Source: a virus. Taken from it: DNA of 56,478 nucleotides. The DNA is taken from IMG/VR virus record IMGVR_UViG_3300037487_000664, positions 1 through 56,478 of that record, one strand, 5' to 3'. Of this stretch, positions 35,240 to 44,359 are shown in pieces (the stretch's first letter is position 1; each line of letters opens with the position of its first letter). The notes under the pieces were generated by a model that was not told where the DNA came from, searched no databases, and was given only the letters and a program-made list of their open reading frames with translations. The position numbers were made by a program, and so were the translations under genes.

Positions 35240-37174
35240 ATGCCTAATTCCTACACTCAGGTTTTTGGCGGAAACACCATCTACCCGTCCGACGTCTCGT
35301 ATCTCGCGCTTACGCTGACCGCCAACATCACGCTGGAGTGGCCCCTTGAGGCCAGCACGGGCAACAATGTCGTCGCCCGCATCCTCGATGTTACCTCCAA
35401 CGGCGCGTTTTCTATCAGCATGCCGAACGCCACGCAGACGGGCGTCGGCCAGACCATCCTGTTTAATAACGTCGCGGCCACCACCTTCACGGTGAAGAGC
35501 TACACCGGCACCACGCTCATCAGCATCCCCAGCGGCACGCAGTGGGAGCTGTATCTGACAGATAACACCACCACGACGGGAACGTGGCGCGCGTTCCAAT
35601 TCGGAGCCGCTACGACAAGCGCGCAAGCCGCCGCGCTGGCCGGATACGGTCTCGTAGCGCAGGGCGCTACGTTGGCGCAGTCGGAACCGGTCACGGTGTT
35701 CAACACCAGCTACACGTTTGGCGCGGCAGACCGGGCGGGCGCGTATGTGTGGGACGGGGGCTTGGGTGCGGTCACGCTGCCTGCCGCGTCGACGGCGGGC
35801 AATAACTGGTTCGTCTCCCTGCGCAACGACGGCACGGGAAACCTGACCCTCACCGCCGCAGGCAGCGACCTGATCAACGGCGCGGCCACCCTCGTCCTGC
35901 GCCCCGCCGACAGTGCCACCGTGGTCACCGACGGCGTCTCATTCTGGACAATCGGACTGGGACAAGACCCGGTATTTGCCTTCGACTACACGTCGATCAG
36001 CATAACCAGCCAAACGTCGCCGTACACGCTCAGCGGCGCAGAACTCAACCGCATCGCGTACCAGTTTGTCGGCGTCCTCACCGCCAACATGATCGTCTAC
36101 GTGCCTGCGACAACGCAGCAGTACTGGGTTGCAAACGACACGACCGGCGGCTCCTTCACGCTGAGCGTCGCGACCTCTACGCAGGCCGCGCCGCTCACCG
36201 TCACGCGGGGGTCGCGCGGCATCTACTACTGCGACGGGACGAGCGTCCTCAAGGCCGACACCGCCTCCATCGCCGTGCCCATCTCCATCTCTGATGGCGG
36301 CACTGGGTCTACGACCGCGTCAGGGGCACGTGTAAACCTCGGCGGCACATCCGTAGGCATCGCGGTCTTCACGGCGGCGAGTGCGGCGGCGGCGCGTACT
36401 GCCATCGGCGGTGCTGCTGACGGTGCCAATAGTGACATCACCTCTTTGACGGGTCTGACGACGGCGTTGTCTGTGGCGCAGGGCGGCAGTGGTCAGTCCT
36501 CCTTCACGAACGGCCAACTGTTAATCGGCAACACCACCGGCAACACGCTCACCAAAACGTCTCTGACGGCAGGCAGCGGCATAACAATCACGCCCGGCGC
36601 TGGTTCTATTACCATTGCGGCTCCGGGGTCTGGCGGTACGGTTACGAGCATCACGGCGGGCACCGGCCTGACGGGCGGCGCGATCACCACCTCCGGCACC
36701 ATCGCGCTGGACTACACTGCGGCCAGCCCGTGGACGGGCAAGCAGACGTTTACCGGCTCGACCAGCGTCTTGGCGGCTAAATTCGTCAACGCCCTAGAGA
36801 CGGCCACGATCAGTGCCATAGCGGCGACGGGCACCATCAACTACGACATCACAACCCAGAGCGTCCTCTACTACACGACCAACGCCTCGGCTAACTGGAC
36901 GACGAACCTGCGCGCCTCCTCCGGCACGACGCTGAACACGGCGATGGCGACGGGTGAGAGTATCACGGCGGCCTTCCTCGTTACCCAAGGGGCTACCGCG
37001 TACTACAACAGCGCCGTGCAGGTGGACGGCACAACGGTCGGTGTCACGATAAAGTGGCAGAGCGCGGTGCCTACGGCGGGCAATGCCTCCGGTATCGACG
37101 TCTACACCTACACCGTCATTAAAACCGCAGCCTCCACGTTCACCGTCCTCGCCTCTGTCACCCCCTTCGTGTAA
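35240..37174 (+). CDS. Large tail fibre-like protein (644 aa)
   Basis: Begins MPNSYTQVFGGNTIYPSDVS, an N-terminal domain repeatedly found in fibres of such phages. Beta-rich repeats follow (VTLPAASTAGNNWFVSLRND; TAAGSDLINGAATLVLRPAD), then ISDGGTGSTTASGARVNLGG, the typical collagen-like/fibre linker, and VAQGGSGQSSFTNGQLLIGN. The C-terminal 135 residues are shared with the 151-aa protein at 28076-28531. Immediately follows the adaptor gene without a gap. Confidence 0.8.
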   Translation: MPNSYTQVFGGNTIYPSDVSYLALTLTANITLEWPLEASTGNNVVARILDVTSNGAFSISMPNATQTGVGQTILFNNVAATTFTVKSYTGTTLISIPSGTQWELYLTDNTTTTGTWRAFQFGAATTSAQAAALAGYGLVAQGATLAQSEPVTVFNTSYTFGAADRAGAYVWDGGLGAVTLPAASTAGNNWFVSLRNDGTGNLTLTAAGSDLINGAATLVLRPADSATVVTDGVSFWTIGLGQDPVFAFDYTSISITSQTSPYTLSGAELNRIAYQFVGVLTANMIVYVPATTQQYWVANDTTGGSFTLSVATSTQAAPLTVTRGSRGIYYCDGTSVLKADTASIAVPISISDGGTGSTTASGARVNLGGTSVGIAVFTAASAAAARTAIGGAADGANSDITSLTGLTTALSVAQGGSGQSSFTNGQLLIGNTTGNTLTKTSLTAGSGITITPGAGSITIAAPGSGGTVTSITAGTGLTGGAITTSGTIALDYTAASPWTGKQTFTGSTSVLAAKFVNALETATISAIAATGTINYDITTQSVLYYTTNASANWTTNLRASSGTTLNTAMATGESITAAFLVTQGATAYYNSAVQVDGTTVGVTIKWQSAVPTAGNASGIDVYTYTVIKTAASTFTVLASVTPFV

Positions 37175-38796
37175 TGGCCTCCAAACTTATCCAGATAAAG
37201 TCGGAACCGGGTATCAAGCGCGACGGTACGCGCCTCGAGGGGACGGGCTATACCGATGGGCAGTGGGTCCGCTGGCAACGGGGCTTGCCGCGCAAGATCG
37301 GCGGCTATCGCTCCATTAACAAGTATCTTCAGGGCCTCGTGCGCGAGCTTAATGCGTACACGCAGGACAACCTGACCTACGTCCACGCCGGGTCATCCAG
37401 CTTGGTCGAGCGCTTCTACATAGACAACACGAACAACACGAGCATCATCGTCGACCGCACGCCTGCCGGGCTCACTGTTGACGACGGCAACATGTGGCAG
37501 TTCGACGTGGCCACCCTGCTGTCCGGCGGCATCCCATCGCCCCTCCTTATTGCGCAGGTCGCGCCCAATCTGGACTGCATCTGCAACAGCACCGGCGGGG
37601 AGCTGTACTACGGGGACTTGTTCGCCACGACGCCGCTGGTGCCCATAGCGCTGCCGACCGGCGGCAGTGCCACTGGCGGCATTGTAGCCGTCCAGCCATA
37701 CACCTTCTTCTACGGAGACAACGGGTACATCGCGTTCTCCGTGGCGGGCGACCCTACGGACTTTGTTGGCGCGGGCTCGGGCTCTGTAAACGCCGCCTCG
37801 CAGAAAGTCGTGCGGGGCTATGCGGTGCGCGGCGGCGCGGGGAACTCCCCCTCCGCGCTGTTCTGGACGGCGGATGCGCTGATCCGCGCCACCTTTGTCG
37901 GCGGCGCAGAAGTGTTCCAGTTCGACACCATATCGGCTCAAACCTCCATCCTCGGCGCGAACACGGTCATTGAGTACGACGGCGTGTTCTATTGGTGCGG
38001 CGTGGACCGCTTCCTGATGTTCAACGGCGTCGTTCGCGAAGTGCCTAACCTGTTCAATTTAAACTTCTTCTTTGACAATCTTAACTACTCCTGCCGCCAA
38101 AAGGTGTTTGTCCTAAAGGTTCCCAAGTACGGGGAAATCTGGTGGTGCTTCCCGAAGGGGTCTGCGACCGAGCCTGATCACGCCGTGATATACAACGTGC
38201 GCGAAAACTCGTGGTACGACACCGCACTGGCCAACGGGGGCCGCTCTGCGGCCCAGTTCCCTACGGTGTTCCGCCGCCCCCTGATGACGGGCTCGGTGCC
38301 GTCCATAACCGCCACCTCCTACCGCATAACGGAGGCGGATGACGCGCGGATCACCGAGGAGGGCAACCTTCGCGTGACGGAGGACAGCAACGTCTCCCGG
38401 TACAAGCTGTGGGTCCACGAGATCGGTATGGACGAGGTAGACGGCCAAGCCGTGCAGCCTATCCAGTCGTATTTTGAGACGGGCGACATCGCGCTGCCGC
38501 TCTTGGACGGCACAAACCGGTCTCTGCAGGTGGTGATGGTCGAGCCGGATTTTGTGCAGACCGGCGACATGACCCTGCAAATCCAAGGGAACGCGAACGC
38601 CCGCGCCGACACGGTAAGCGGGGACGCGGTGACCTTTGCGGACACCGCGTCAACGGCCACAGAACAGGTGCTCTATTTCAAAACGCAGCGCAGGCAGTTG
38701 CGCTTCCGGTTCGAGAGCAATGTCGTCGGGGGCAACTACGAGATGGGCCACATTTTTGCGCACGTCCAGCCCGGCGACGGGACGACCCTCGGATGA
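37174..38796 (+). CDS. P22 gp10-like stabilisation / tail hub protein (540 aa)
   Basis: Begins MASKLIQIKSEPGIKRDGTR and continues YTDGQWVRWQRGLPRKIGGY. Repeated blades (TTPLVPIALPTGGSATGGIV; QPYTFFYGDNGYIAFSVAGD; VIEYDGVFYWCGVDRFLMFN; GEIWWCFPKGSATEPDHAVI) fit a beta-propeller hub, as in packaged-DNA stabilisation proteins. The C-terminus ends with a sheet (RRQLRFRFESNVVGGNYEMG). Start overlaps the fibre stop (TAATG). Confidence 0.75.
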   Translation: MASKLIQIKSEPGIKRDGTRLEGTGYTDGQWVRWQRGLPRKIGGYRSINKYLQGLVRELNAYTQDNLTYVHAGSSSLVERFYIDNTNNTSIIVDRTPAGLTVDDGNMWQFDVATLLSGGIPSPLLIAQVAPNLDCICNSTGGELYYGDLFATTPLVPIALPTGGSATGGIVAVQPYTFFYGDNGYIAFSVAGDPTDFVGAGSGSVNAASQKVVRGYAVRGGAGNSPSALFWTADALIRATFVGGAEVFQFDTISAQTSILGANTVIEYDGVFYWCGVDRFLMFNGVVREVPNLFNLNFFFDNLNYSCRQKVFVLKVPKYGEIWWCFPKGSATEPDHAVIYNVRENSWYDTALANGGRSAAQFPTVFRRPLMTGSVPSITATSYRITEADDARITEEGNLRVTEDSNVSRYKLWVHEIGMDEVDGQAVQPIQSYFETGDIALPLLDGTNRSLQVVMVEPDFVQTGDMTLQIQGNANARADTVSGDAVTFADTASTATEQVLYFKTQRRQLRFRFESNVVGGNYEMGHIFAHVQPGDGTTLG

Positions 38797-39023
38797 TCAA
38801 CCCAGTCAATATGACCTTACGCGATTGGGCAGATAGCGTTATATTAGCTATCGGTGATGCTCGGTCCTTCGGGAAACTGATGGACGAAGAGCGTTGGCAA
38901 GACTGGGCCATGAGTTTCGTTCGCACGACGAACTTTACGCAACAGCTTGTACCCGATCCATACCAGTTCTCTGATTGGCGCGAGTGGGCACAGCGGGCGT
39001 ACCCGATGCTAGAGGCAGGCTAA
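38793..39023 (+). CDS. Small protein between hub and internal proteins (76 aa)
   Basis: ATGA overlap with the hub gene. MINPVNMTLRDWADSVILAI followed by WQDWAMSFVRTTNFTQQLVP and FSDWREWAQRAYPMLEAG; tryptophan-rich and helical. No family recognised; a minor tail or ejection factor by position. Confidence 0.7.
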   Translation: MINPVNMTLRDWADSVILAIGDARSFGKLMDEERWQDWAMSFVRTTNFTQQLVPDPYQFSDWREWAQRAYPMLEAG

Positions 39024-39024
39024 C

Positions 39025-41949
39025 ATGGACGGCTTTTCAGTAGGGGACATCCAACTCCCCGCCGACTTCGACCAGCGGATCGCGGCGCAACTTGCGGCGC
39101 AGGGCTACAACTTTGCTGTCCAGCCTTCCGCTCCGGCCACTGCGGCAACTGCCGCTCCGAACTTCGCTGTTCAACAGGCCGAGACCGTCGCGCCTGCCAT
39201 TTCCAACTTGACGCTGATCCCCGCAAAGCCGCCGACGCCGCCGCAGCCGATCTACGTCGGTTTTCCAGACACGCCAGACTTCGCTGTTCAGCAGGGCTCG
39301 CCGTTTGGCGCAACCGCCGGATTACCGAATTTTTCTGTTCCGTCTAATCCCCCGTCTTTTGATCCCAATGTCATGGCCGTAGATGACTTTATACCGAGGG
39401 GACCGCCACGCACGTCTACGGCTTCGCCTGCCGACCTCTTCAACGTCAACAAGACGGGCATGGTCGACGAGCGGGGCATGGGTGAAAACCTACCCACCTT
39501 TGCCGTGGCTGGCGCGACGGGCACGGCAGCGCCAACAGACCTAACCGTGGCTAATGCGACGGGCACTGCAGCGCCGACAGGCACGGCAGCGCCGACGGGC
39601 ACGGCAGCGCCGACAAACCTGACTGTGGCTGGCGCAACGGGGGCCGTGCCCCTCGGTCCCGGCGTCACCCTCAATCCGCAGGGCCTGACGACCCCGGAAG
39701 TGCCGACGATCACGGCGACACCGGCAGCGGCGTTTGATTACAGCAAGTTGTCCACAGGCGAGCCGCAGCTCGTGGCCGCTGGTGCGTCGTACAAGAACAA
39801 CGCCACCGGGCAGATGGTCCCGGCGGGCACAGATCACTACGTCACCTACACCAACGACGGCGACTTTGCGGGCACGGTCATGGTCGCCCCCGGCCAGAAA
39901 ATCCGCATGATCGACCGGGCTAACAACAACAGCGTGGTGTTTGAAGGCACCGGGCCGGAGGGTGCCAAGCAGGCCGTGGCCCTTGCCAACGCCGTGTCGG
40001 CGGACAAAGGCCGCAAGGCCGCGTGGGCCATCGAAGCGGACCAGACGAATAACGGCGACTGGAAGATACAGGCATACGAGCGGTACGACCCAAAGAAGCC
40101 CAACTTAATCGGTGGAATATTCACTTACGCCTTTCCCAAATTAGCCGACATCGTGCTGCCGATCCTCGGGGCCATGATAGGTGGTCCGTTAGGTGCCGCT
40201 GCCGGATCGGCTGTCTCCAGCGTCGCTCAGGGCCGCAGTCTCGAAGCGACGGCGCTGCGTGCCGGGCTGGCCGGGGCCACATCCTTCGGCGCGGATAAAC
40301 TCGCCCCGTTCGTGACTCAGGCAATTGCGAATGTCGCCGGACCTGCCGTAACAAACACTCTTACTAATGTCGCCACTGACGCTGTCGTAAACACCGCCGT
40401 GAACACCGGCGTGAAGGCCGCTGTCGACGTTGCTGCTGGTAGCGTTTCAGAAATAGTGGTTACCGCCGCCGCCAAGAGCATCGTGGGCCAACTTATCGCA
40501 CAAGGTGCGTCGCAAGCGGTTATCAACACTGCCGTCAATCAAATTGCGCAAAACATAAAAGCCGGTCGCCCCCCGACTGAGGGTGTGGAGACATCGCCGC
40601 CGCCGGGGGCCGACACCTTTTCGGGCAGCAGCGGCACCCCCAGCCTTGCAGGCGGTACGGGTCCCAACCTTGTTTCGGAAGAACTAATTGTAACGGCGAC
40701 GAAGGACGCGGCCAACAAAGTATCGTTTGCCGATCTCGTCCTGAAATATGGCGAAGATATCGCAAAAGTGGCTTTCAACGCAGCGGCGAGCGCAATACTC
40801 CCCTCGGACAAACCGCCCACTACGGAGCCGCCATTAAAGCCCGGCGAGGTACGGCTACAAGAACTTGCACTTGAACGAACGGCAACCGAGGGCGCGGCGC
40901 GCGGCCTTAATGTCGACCAATTAGTTGCCTTGGGTATCCCTGCGGCGATGGCTTTTGCCGCAGTACGCGGGGTTACTGGGACGGAGGCTTTACAGAGTGT
41001 AAACCCCGTTTCTACCACCAACGTCGCGGCCAACCCGCCCCCCGGAAACGTCACGGGCCTCACGCCGACAAACGTCGTTGGACCGCCTCAAGGCTTGCTC
41101 GCCGCCATTACTGGGGGCACGCTCCCGGCTTGGATTGCGGCTAACCCCCTCCTCGCCGCGCAACTTGGACTGGTGGCGGCGGGCGCGGTGTCCAGTCTGG
41201 TTGGTGGCGGTGGCGGCGGTGGCTCCGGCGGCGCGGGTGGGACTAGCTCCCTCCAGCAACAACGCGCCAACCTGTCGCCTATTTTCAGGGCTCAACTCGG
41301 CGCACCCCGTGGCCTGTTCAGCGTCTTGGGATCAACACCCACGCTCCCCAACTCGCGTCCGGGCAACAACTTCAGCGTAACGCCCTCTGGCGGGACCACC
41401 CCCACAACCGCAACCCTCCCCACAACCACGGCCACCCCTACGACCACGGCCACTCCCACGACTGCTGGCGTTCCCAGCACGCCCTCCCTCTCCGCCTACC
41501 TAGCCCTGTATCCCGACGTGGCTGCCGCTGCGGCAAAAGACCCTAACGGCTACGGCGACGCCGACGGCGACGGCACCATAACGGCCAGAGACTTTGCCCT
41601 CGGCCACTATCTTAGGTACGGCGTTAAAGAGGGCCGCAAGATGGGGGCCAAGGCCGGTGGCGCAGTCCACGGCTACGCCACCGGCTCCTCCCCTAGGCGC
41701 GAGTTTGCGGTTCAGGGCAGAGGCACAGGCCGCAGCGACAGCATCCCCGCCGTCCTAAGCGACGGCGAGTACGTCATGGACGCGGAGACAGTGGCGCTGC
41801 TGGGTGACGGCTCAAGCAAGGCTGGGGCCGCGAAACTTGATAAGTTCCGTGTTAGTGTGCGCAAGCACAAGGGCCGCGACTTGGCGCGGGGCAAGTTCAG
41901 CGTTAACGCTAAATCACCAGAAGCCTACTTGTCTGGAGGACGTACTTAA
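39025..41949 (+). CDS. Large virion protein with FAVQQ and GTAAPT repeats and EF-hand-like loop (974 aa)
   Basis: The N-terminal 250 residues carry spaced (N/D)FAVQQ-type motifs and ATGTAAPTxLTVA repeats. Residues 360-560 have glycine-zipper hydrophobic helices (LPILGAMIGGPLGAAAGSAV) that could insert in a membrane. Near the C-terminus are LALYPDVAAAAAKDPNGYGD and a calcium-loop-like DADGDGTITARDF, then HYLRYGVKEGRK. The final 70 residues (SDSIPAVLSDGEYVMDAETV; KLDKFRVSVRKHKGRDL) form a module common to many podovirus tail/ejection proteins. Possibly processed and ejected with the DNA. Confidence 0.7.
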   Translation: MDGFSVGDIQLPADFDQRIAAQLAAQGYNFAVQPSAPATAATAAPNFAVQQAETVAPAISNLTLIPAKPPTPPQPIYVGFPDTPDFAVQQGSPFGATAGLPNFSVPSNPPSFDPNVMAVDDFIPRGPPRTSTASPADLFNVNKTGMVDERGMGENLPTFAVAGATGTAAPTDLTVANATGTAAPTGTAAPTGTAAPTNLTVAGATGAVPLGPGVTLNPQGLTTPEVPTITATPAAAFDYSKLSTGEPQLVAAGASYKNNATGQMVPAGTDHYVTYTNDGDFAGTVMVAPGQKIRMIDRANNNSVVFEGTGPEGAKQAVALANAVSADKGRKAAWAIEADQTNNGDWKIQAYERYDPKKPNLIGGIFTYAFPKLADIVLPILGAMIGGPLGAAAGSAVSSVAQGRSLEATALRAGLAGATSFGADKLAPFVTQAIANVAGPAVTNTLTNVATDAVVNTAVNTGVKAAVDVAAGSVSEIVVTAAAKSIVGQLIAQGASQAVINTAVNQIAQNIKAGRPPTEGVETSPPPGADTFSGSSGTPSLAGGTGPNLVSEELIVTATKDAANKVSFADLVLKYGEDIAKVAFNAAASAILPSDKPPTTEPPLKPGEVRLQELALERTATEGAARGLNVDQLVALGIPAAMAFAAVRGVTGTEALQSVNPVSTTNVAANPPPGNVTGLTPTNVVGPPQGLLAAITGGTLPAWIAANPLLAAQLGLVAAGAVSSLVGGGGGGGSGGAGGTSSLQQQRANLSPIFRAQLGAPRGLFSVLGSTPTLPNSRPGNNFSVTPSGGTTPTTATLPTTTATPTTTATPTTAGVPSTPSLSAYLALYPDVAAAAAKDPNGYGDADGDGTITARDFALGHYLRYGVKEGRKMGAKAGGAVHGYATGSSPRREFAVQGRGTGRSDSIPAVLSDGEYVMDAETVALLGDGSSKAGAAKLDKFRVSVRKHKGRDLARGKFSVNAKSPEAYLSGGRT

Positions 41950-42926
41950 TGGCCGATTTTTTTAGCAGCCCCACGCCGAGCACGCAGAACGTCTACTCGA
42001 CGTCAGAAACCGTCCTGCCGGATTGGTACACCAACTATGCGATGGACATTCTGTCCAATCAGCAGGCGATCTCCAATCAGCCCTACACGCAGTACAACCA
42101 GCCGCGTATCGCCAGCTTCGCACCGCAGCAGCAGCAAGCCTTCCAGCAGGCGGGCCAAGCGGCCACGAGTTACCAGCCGGGCCTCCAGCAGGCGATGCAG
42201 ACCACGCAGGCCACCGACCCCTATCTCGGCCTCTACGCCGCGCAGCCCTACATGGGCGCGTCGGCGCAGACCTCTGCCTCGCAGGTCGGTCAGTACATGA
42301 ACCCCTACACCGAGCAGGTCGTGAACCGCGTCGGTGAGTTGGGCGCGCGGACCCTGCGCGAGCAACTCCTGCCGCAGATCAGCGACCAGTTCGTCAGGGC
42401 GGGCGGCTACGGCGGATCGCGGCAGGCGGAGGCCATTGGCCGGTCATTGCGCGACGTGGCCGAGAGCACGCAGGCCAAGCAGGCCGAACTGCTGGCGGGC
42501 GGCTACAACAGCTCTCTGGGCGCGGCGGAAAACGACCTGACGCGCCTCGGCACCCTTGGCCAGAACATCGCCTCCGGCTACAGCACGGCGGGACAGCAGC
42601 AACTGGTCCAAGGCGCTCAGCAGGCGAACCTTGCGGGGCTGGCGCAGTCGATGGGCATCACTGGCGCAGGCGCTCTTCAGGCGGCGGGCGCGCAACAGCA
42701 GAACCAAGCCCAGAAGAACCTCGACCTGCAATATCAGGACTTCCTGCGGCAGCAGGCGTACCCGCAAATGCAGAACAACGCGCTTCAGGGCGCGCTGGCG
42801 GGCGTCCAGCCTGCGGTGCCGACAGCTAAAATCTCGGAGGGTACGCAGCCTACTACCGACTTCGCGCCTTCTGCGGGTGGTACGACGGCGCAAGTTCTCG
42901 CCGCCCTTGCCAAGTTGTTTGGGTAA
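41949..42926 (+). CDS. Glutamine-rich internal virion protein-like (325 aa)
   Basis: TAATG overlap with the previous gene. Q/A-rich helical protein: FAPQQQQAFQQAGQAATSYQ; QVGQYMNPYTEQVVNRVGEL; SDQFVRAGGYGGSRQAEAIG; LQYQDFLRQQAYPQMQNNAL. The MNPYTxxVV... GGYGGSRQ pattern recurs in phage proteins next to ejection proteins. Predicted to be an internal or tail-lumen protein. Confidence 0.75.
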   Translation: MADFFSSPTPSTQNVYSTSETVLPDWYTNYAMDILSNQQAISNQPYTQYNQPRIASFAPQQQQAFQQAGQAATSYQPGLQQAMQTTQATDPYLGLYAAQPYMGASAQTSASQVGQYMNPYTEQVVNRVGELGARTLREQLLPQISDQFVRAGGYGGSRQAEAIGRSLRDVAESTQAKQAELLAGGYNSSLGAAENDLTRLGTLGQNIASGYSTAGQQQLVQGAQQANLAGLAQSMGITGAGALQAAGAQQQNQAQKNLDLQYQDFLRQQAYPQMQNNALQGALAGVQPAVPTAKISEGTQPTTDFAPSAGGTTAQVLAALAKLFG

Positions 42927-42937
42927 GAGATACGCAC

Positions 42938-44359
42938 ATGGCTATTGGCAACAAGATCACAGGCGCACTGACCAGCCTCTTTGGTGGCAACGAGGAAGAG
43001 GACACCCTCCCCGCTGCCCCGCTGAGTGTTAAGCCCACCTCTCCGAGCACCACGCCGGAAGGCGTGGTTGACTACGGGCAGATGAAGCTGCTGCTGCAGC
43101 AGCAGATCGAGCGCCTGCGCAACGAGCGTCCCAACCGGGCGGACGAGTTCCTCGCCTTCGCCTCGGGCTTGGGGCGTCCCACCAAGACGGGGAGCTTCGG
43201 CGAGAGCCTCGGCTACGCCAACGAGGCGCTCGCTAAACAAAGCGCCGAGAGCGCCAAAGCCCGTGCGGCGCGGCAGGAGATGATGCTGAAGTATGGCATC
43301 GACCTAGCCACCCTCGGCGTCGAGGAGCAGAAGAACATTCTTGCCGTGAAAGCGAAGTCGGCGGCGGAGCTCGCTAAGTACGGGCAACCTATCGAAAGAA
43401 GTATCAATACCCGCGTGAACAGCGCCGGGCAAACCATCGTCACTTACCTAACGACCGACGGCTACAGCGTAACCTACAACATGCAAAACCCGTTGCAGAC
43501 CACGGTGGCTAAATCACCGCTGACACCGGGCCGTCCCTCACCGTCCCCCCTTCCAACGAGCGGCGAGTTGCCAGCTACGCAAGCAGTTACGCCGCCACTT
43601 ACGCAACCGAGTGCGGCGGCGAAACCGACGTTCCTCGGAATGGATCGCAAAAAGCACCCCGTCGGCGAGACTTACGAAGGGCCGGACGGGTACATCTACC
43701 GAATGGCAGAAGGTGGCGAAGAGAATAAAATATCTCAGCAACCGTCAGAAGCCTTCAACGCGCGTCAGGGCAGAACCACGGCACAGATTGCCGTCGCAAC
43801 CGCAACCGAAAAGCCGACCACAGCCGAACGCAGTGATTTTCTTGACTACAAAAAATCGACGCGCGGCCTTGGGGAGGGTCTTGCCTCTATGAACAGGGCA
43901 CTTGCTGCCAACGCCCTCTCGTTCGAGGGAACCTTTGCCAGTCTGGCGTCGGGAGCCGCGCGTTTGACGGGCCTGAACAAAGAGGAACTCGCGGCGACAT
44001 CCGTGCTTAGAACGGCGCTGGGAGAAGCCGCGCTCGGTGCCCTCAAGGCTACGTTCCCGGGCGCTATCAGCAACGATGAGCGCAAGGCTCTAGACGAACT
44101 CTATGCGCGGGCCAGAACCGCCACCCGCGATGAGCGTATCGCCATAATAGGCGAGATACAGCAATGGATGACTAATAAACTCGCTGAGAGTAATGATGTC
44201 GTACAATCTTACCAGCAACAGTACCCGGCGTTTTTTGATACAAAATACATCGACGCGATTACACAGGCTCGCATAGCGATTAACCGCGACAAAAAGCCGC
44301 GCGAGGCAGTCATTCAGCGTTTAAAAGAACTCGGTTACACTATTCCGGGGGATCTATAA
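42938..44359 (+). CDS. Virion-region protein with coiled coil (473 aa)
   Basis: Begins MAIGNKITGALTSLFGGNEE. An N-terminal coiled coil (GQMKLLLQQQIERLRNERPN) with FLAFASGLGRPTKTGSFGES, a middle part that includes TEGVVDYG-like and MAEGGEENKISQ sequences, and a C-terminal helical domain (KLAESNDVVQSYQQQYPAFF; AVIQRLKELGYTIPGDL). Similar blocks occur in internal virion proteins next to muralytic ones. Function not assigned. Confidence 0.7.
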   Translation: MAIGNKITGALTSLFGGNEEEDTLPAAPLSVKPTSPSTTPEGVVDYGQMKLLLQQQIERLRNERPNRADEFLAFASGLGRPTKTGSFGESLGYANEALAKQSAESAKARAARQEMMLKYGIDLATLGVEEQKNILAVKAKSAAELAKYGQPIERSINTRVNSAGQTIVTYLTTDGYSVTYNMQNPLQTTVAKSPLTPGRPSPSPLPTSGELPATQAVTPPLTQPSAAAKPTFLGMDRKKHPVGETYEGPDGYIYRMAEGGEENKISQQPSEAFNARQGRTTAQIAVATATEKPTTAERSDFLDYKKSTRGLGEGLASMNRALAANALSFEGTFASLASGAARLTGLNKEELAATSVLRTALGEAALGALKATFPGAISNDERKALDELYARARTATRDERIAIIGEIQQWMTNKLAESNDVVQSYQQQYPAFFDTKYIDAITQARIAINRDKKPREAVIQRLKELGYTIPGDL

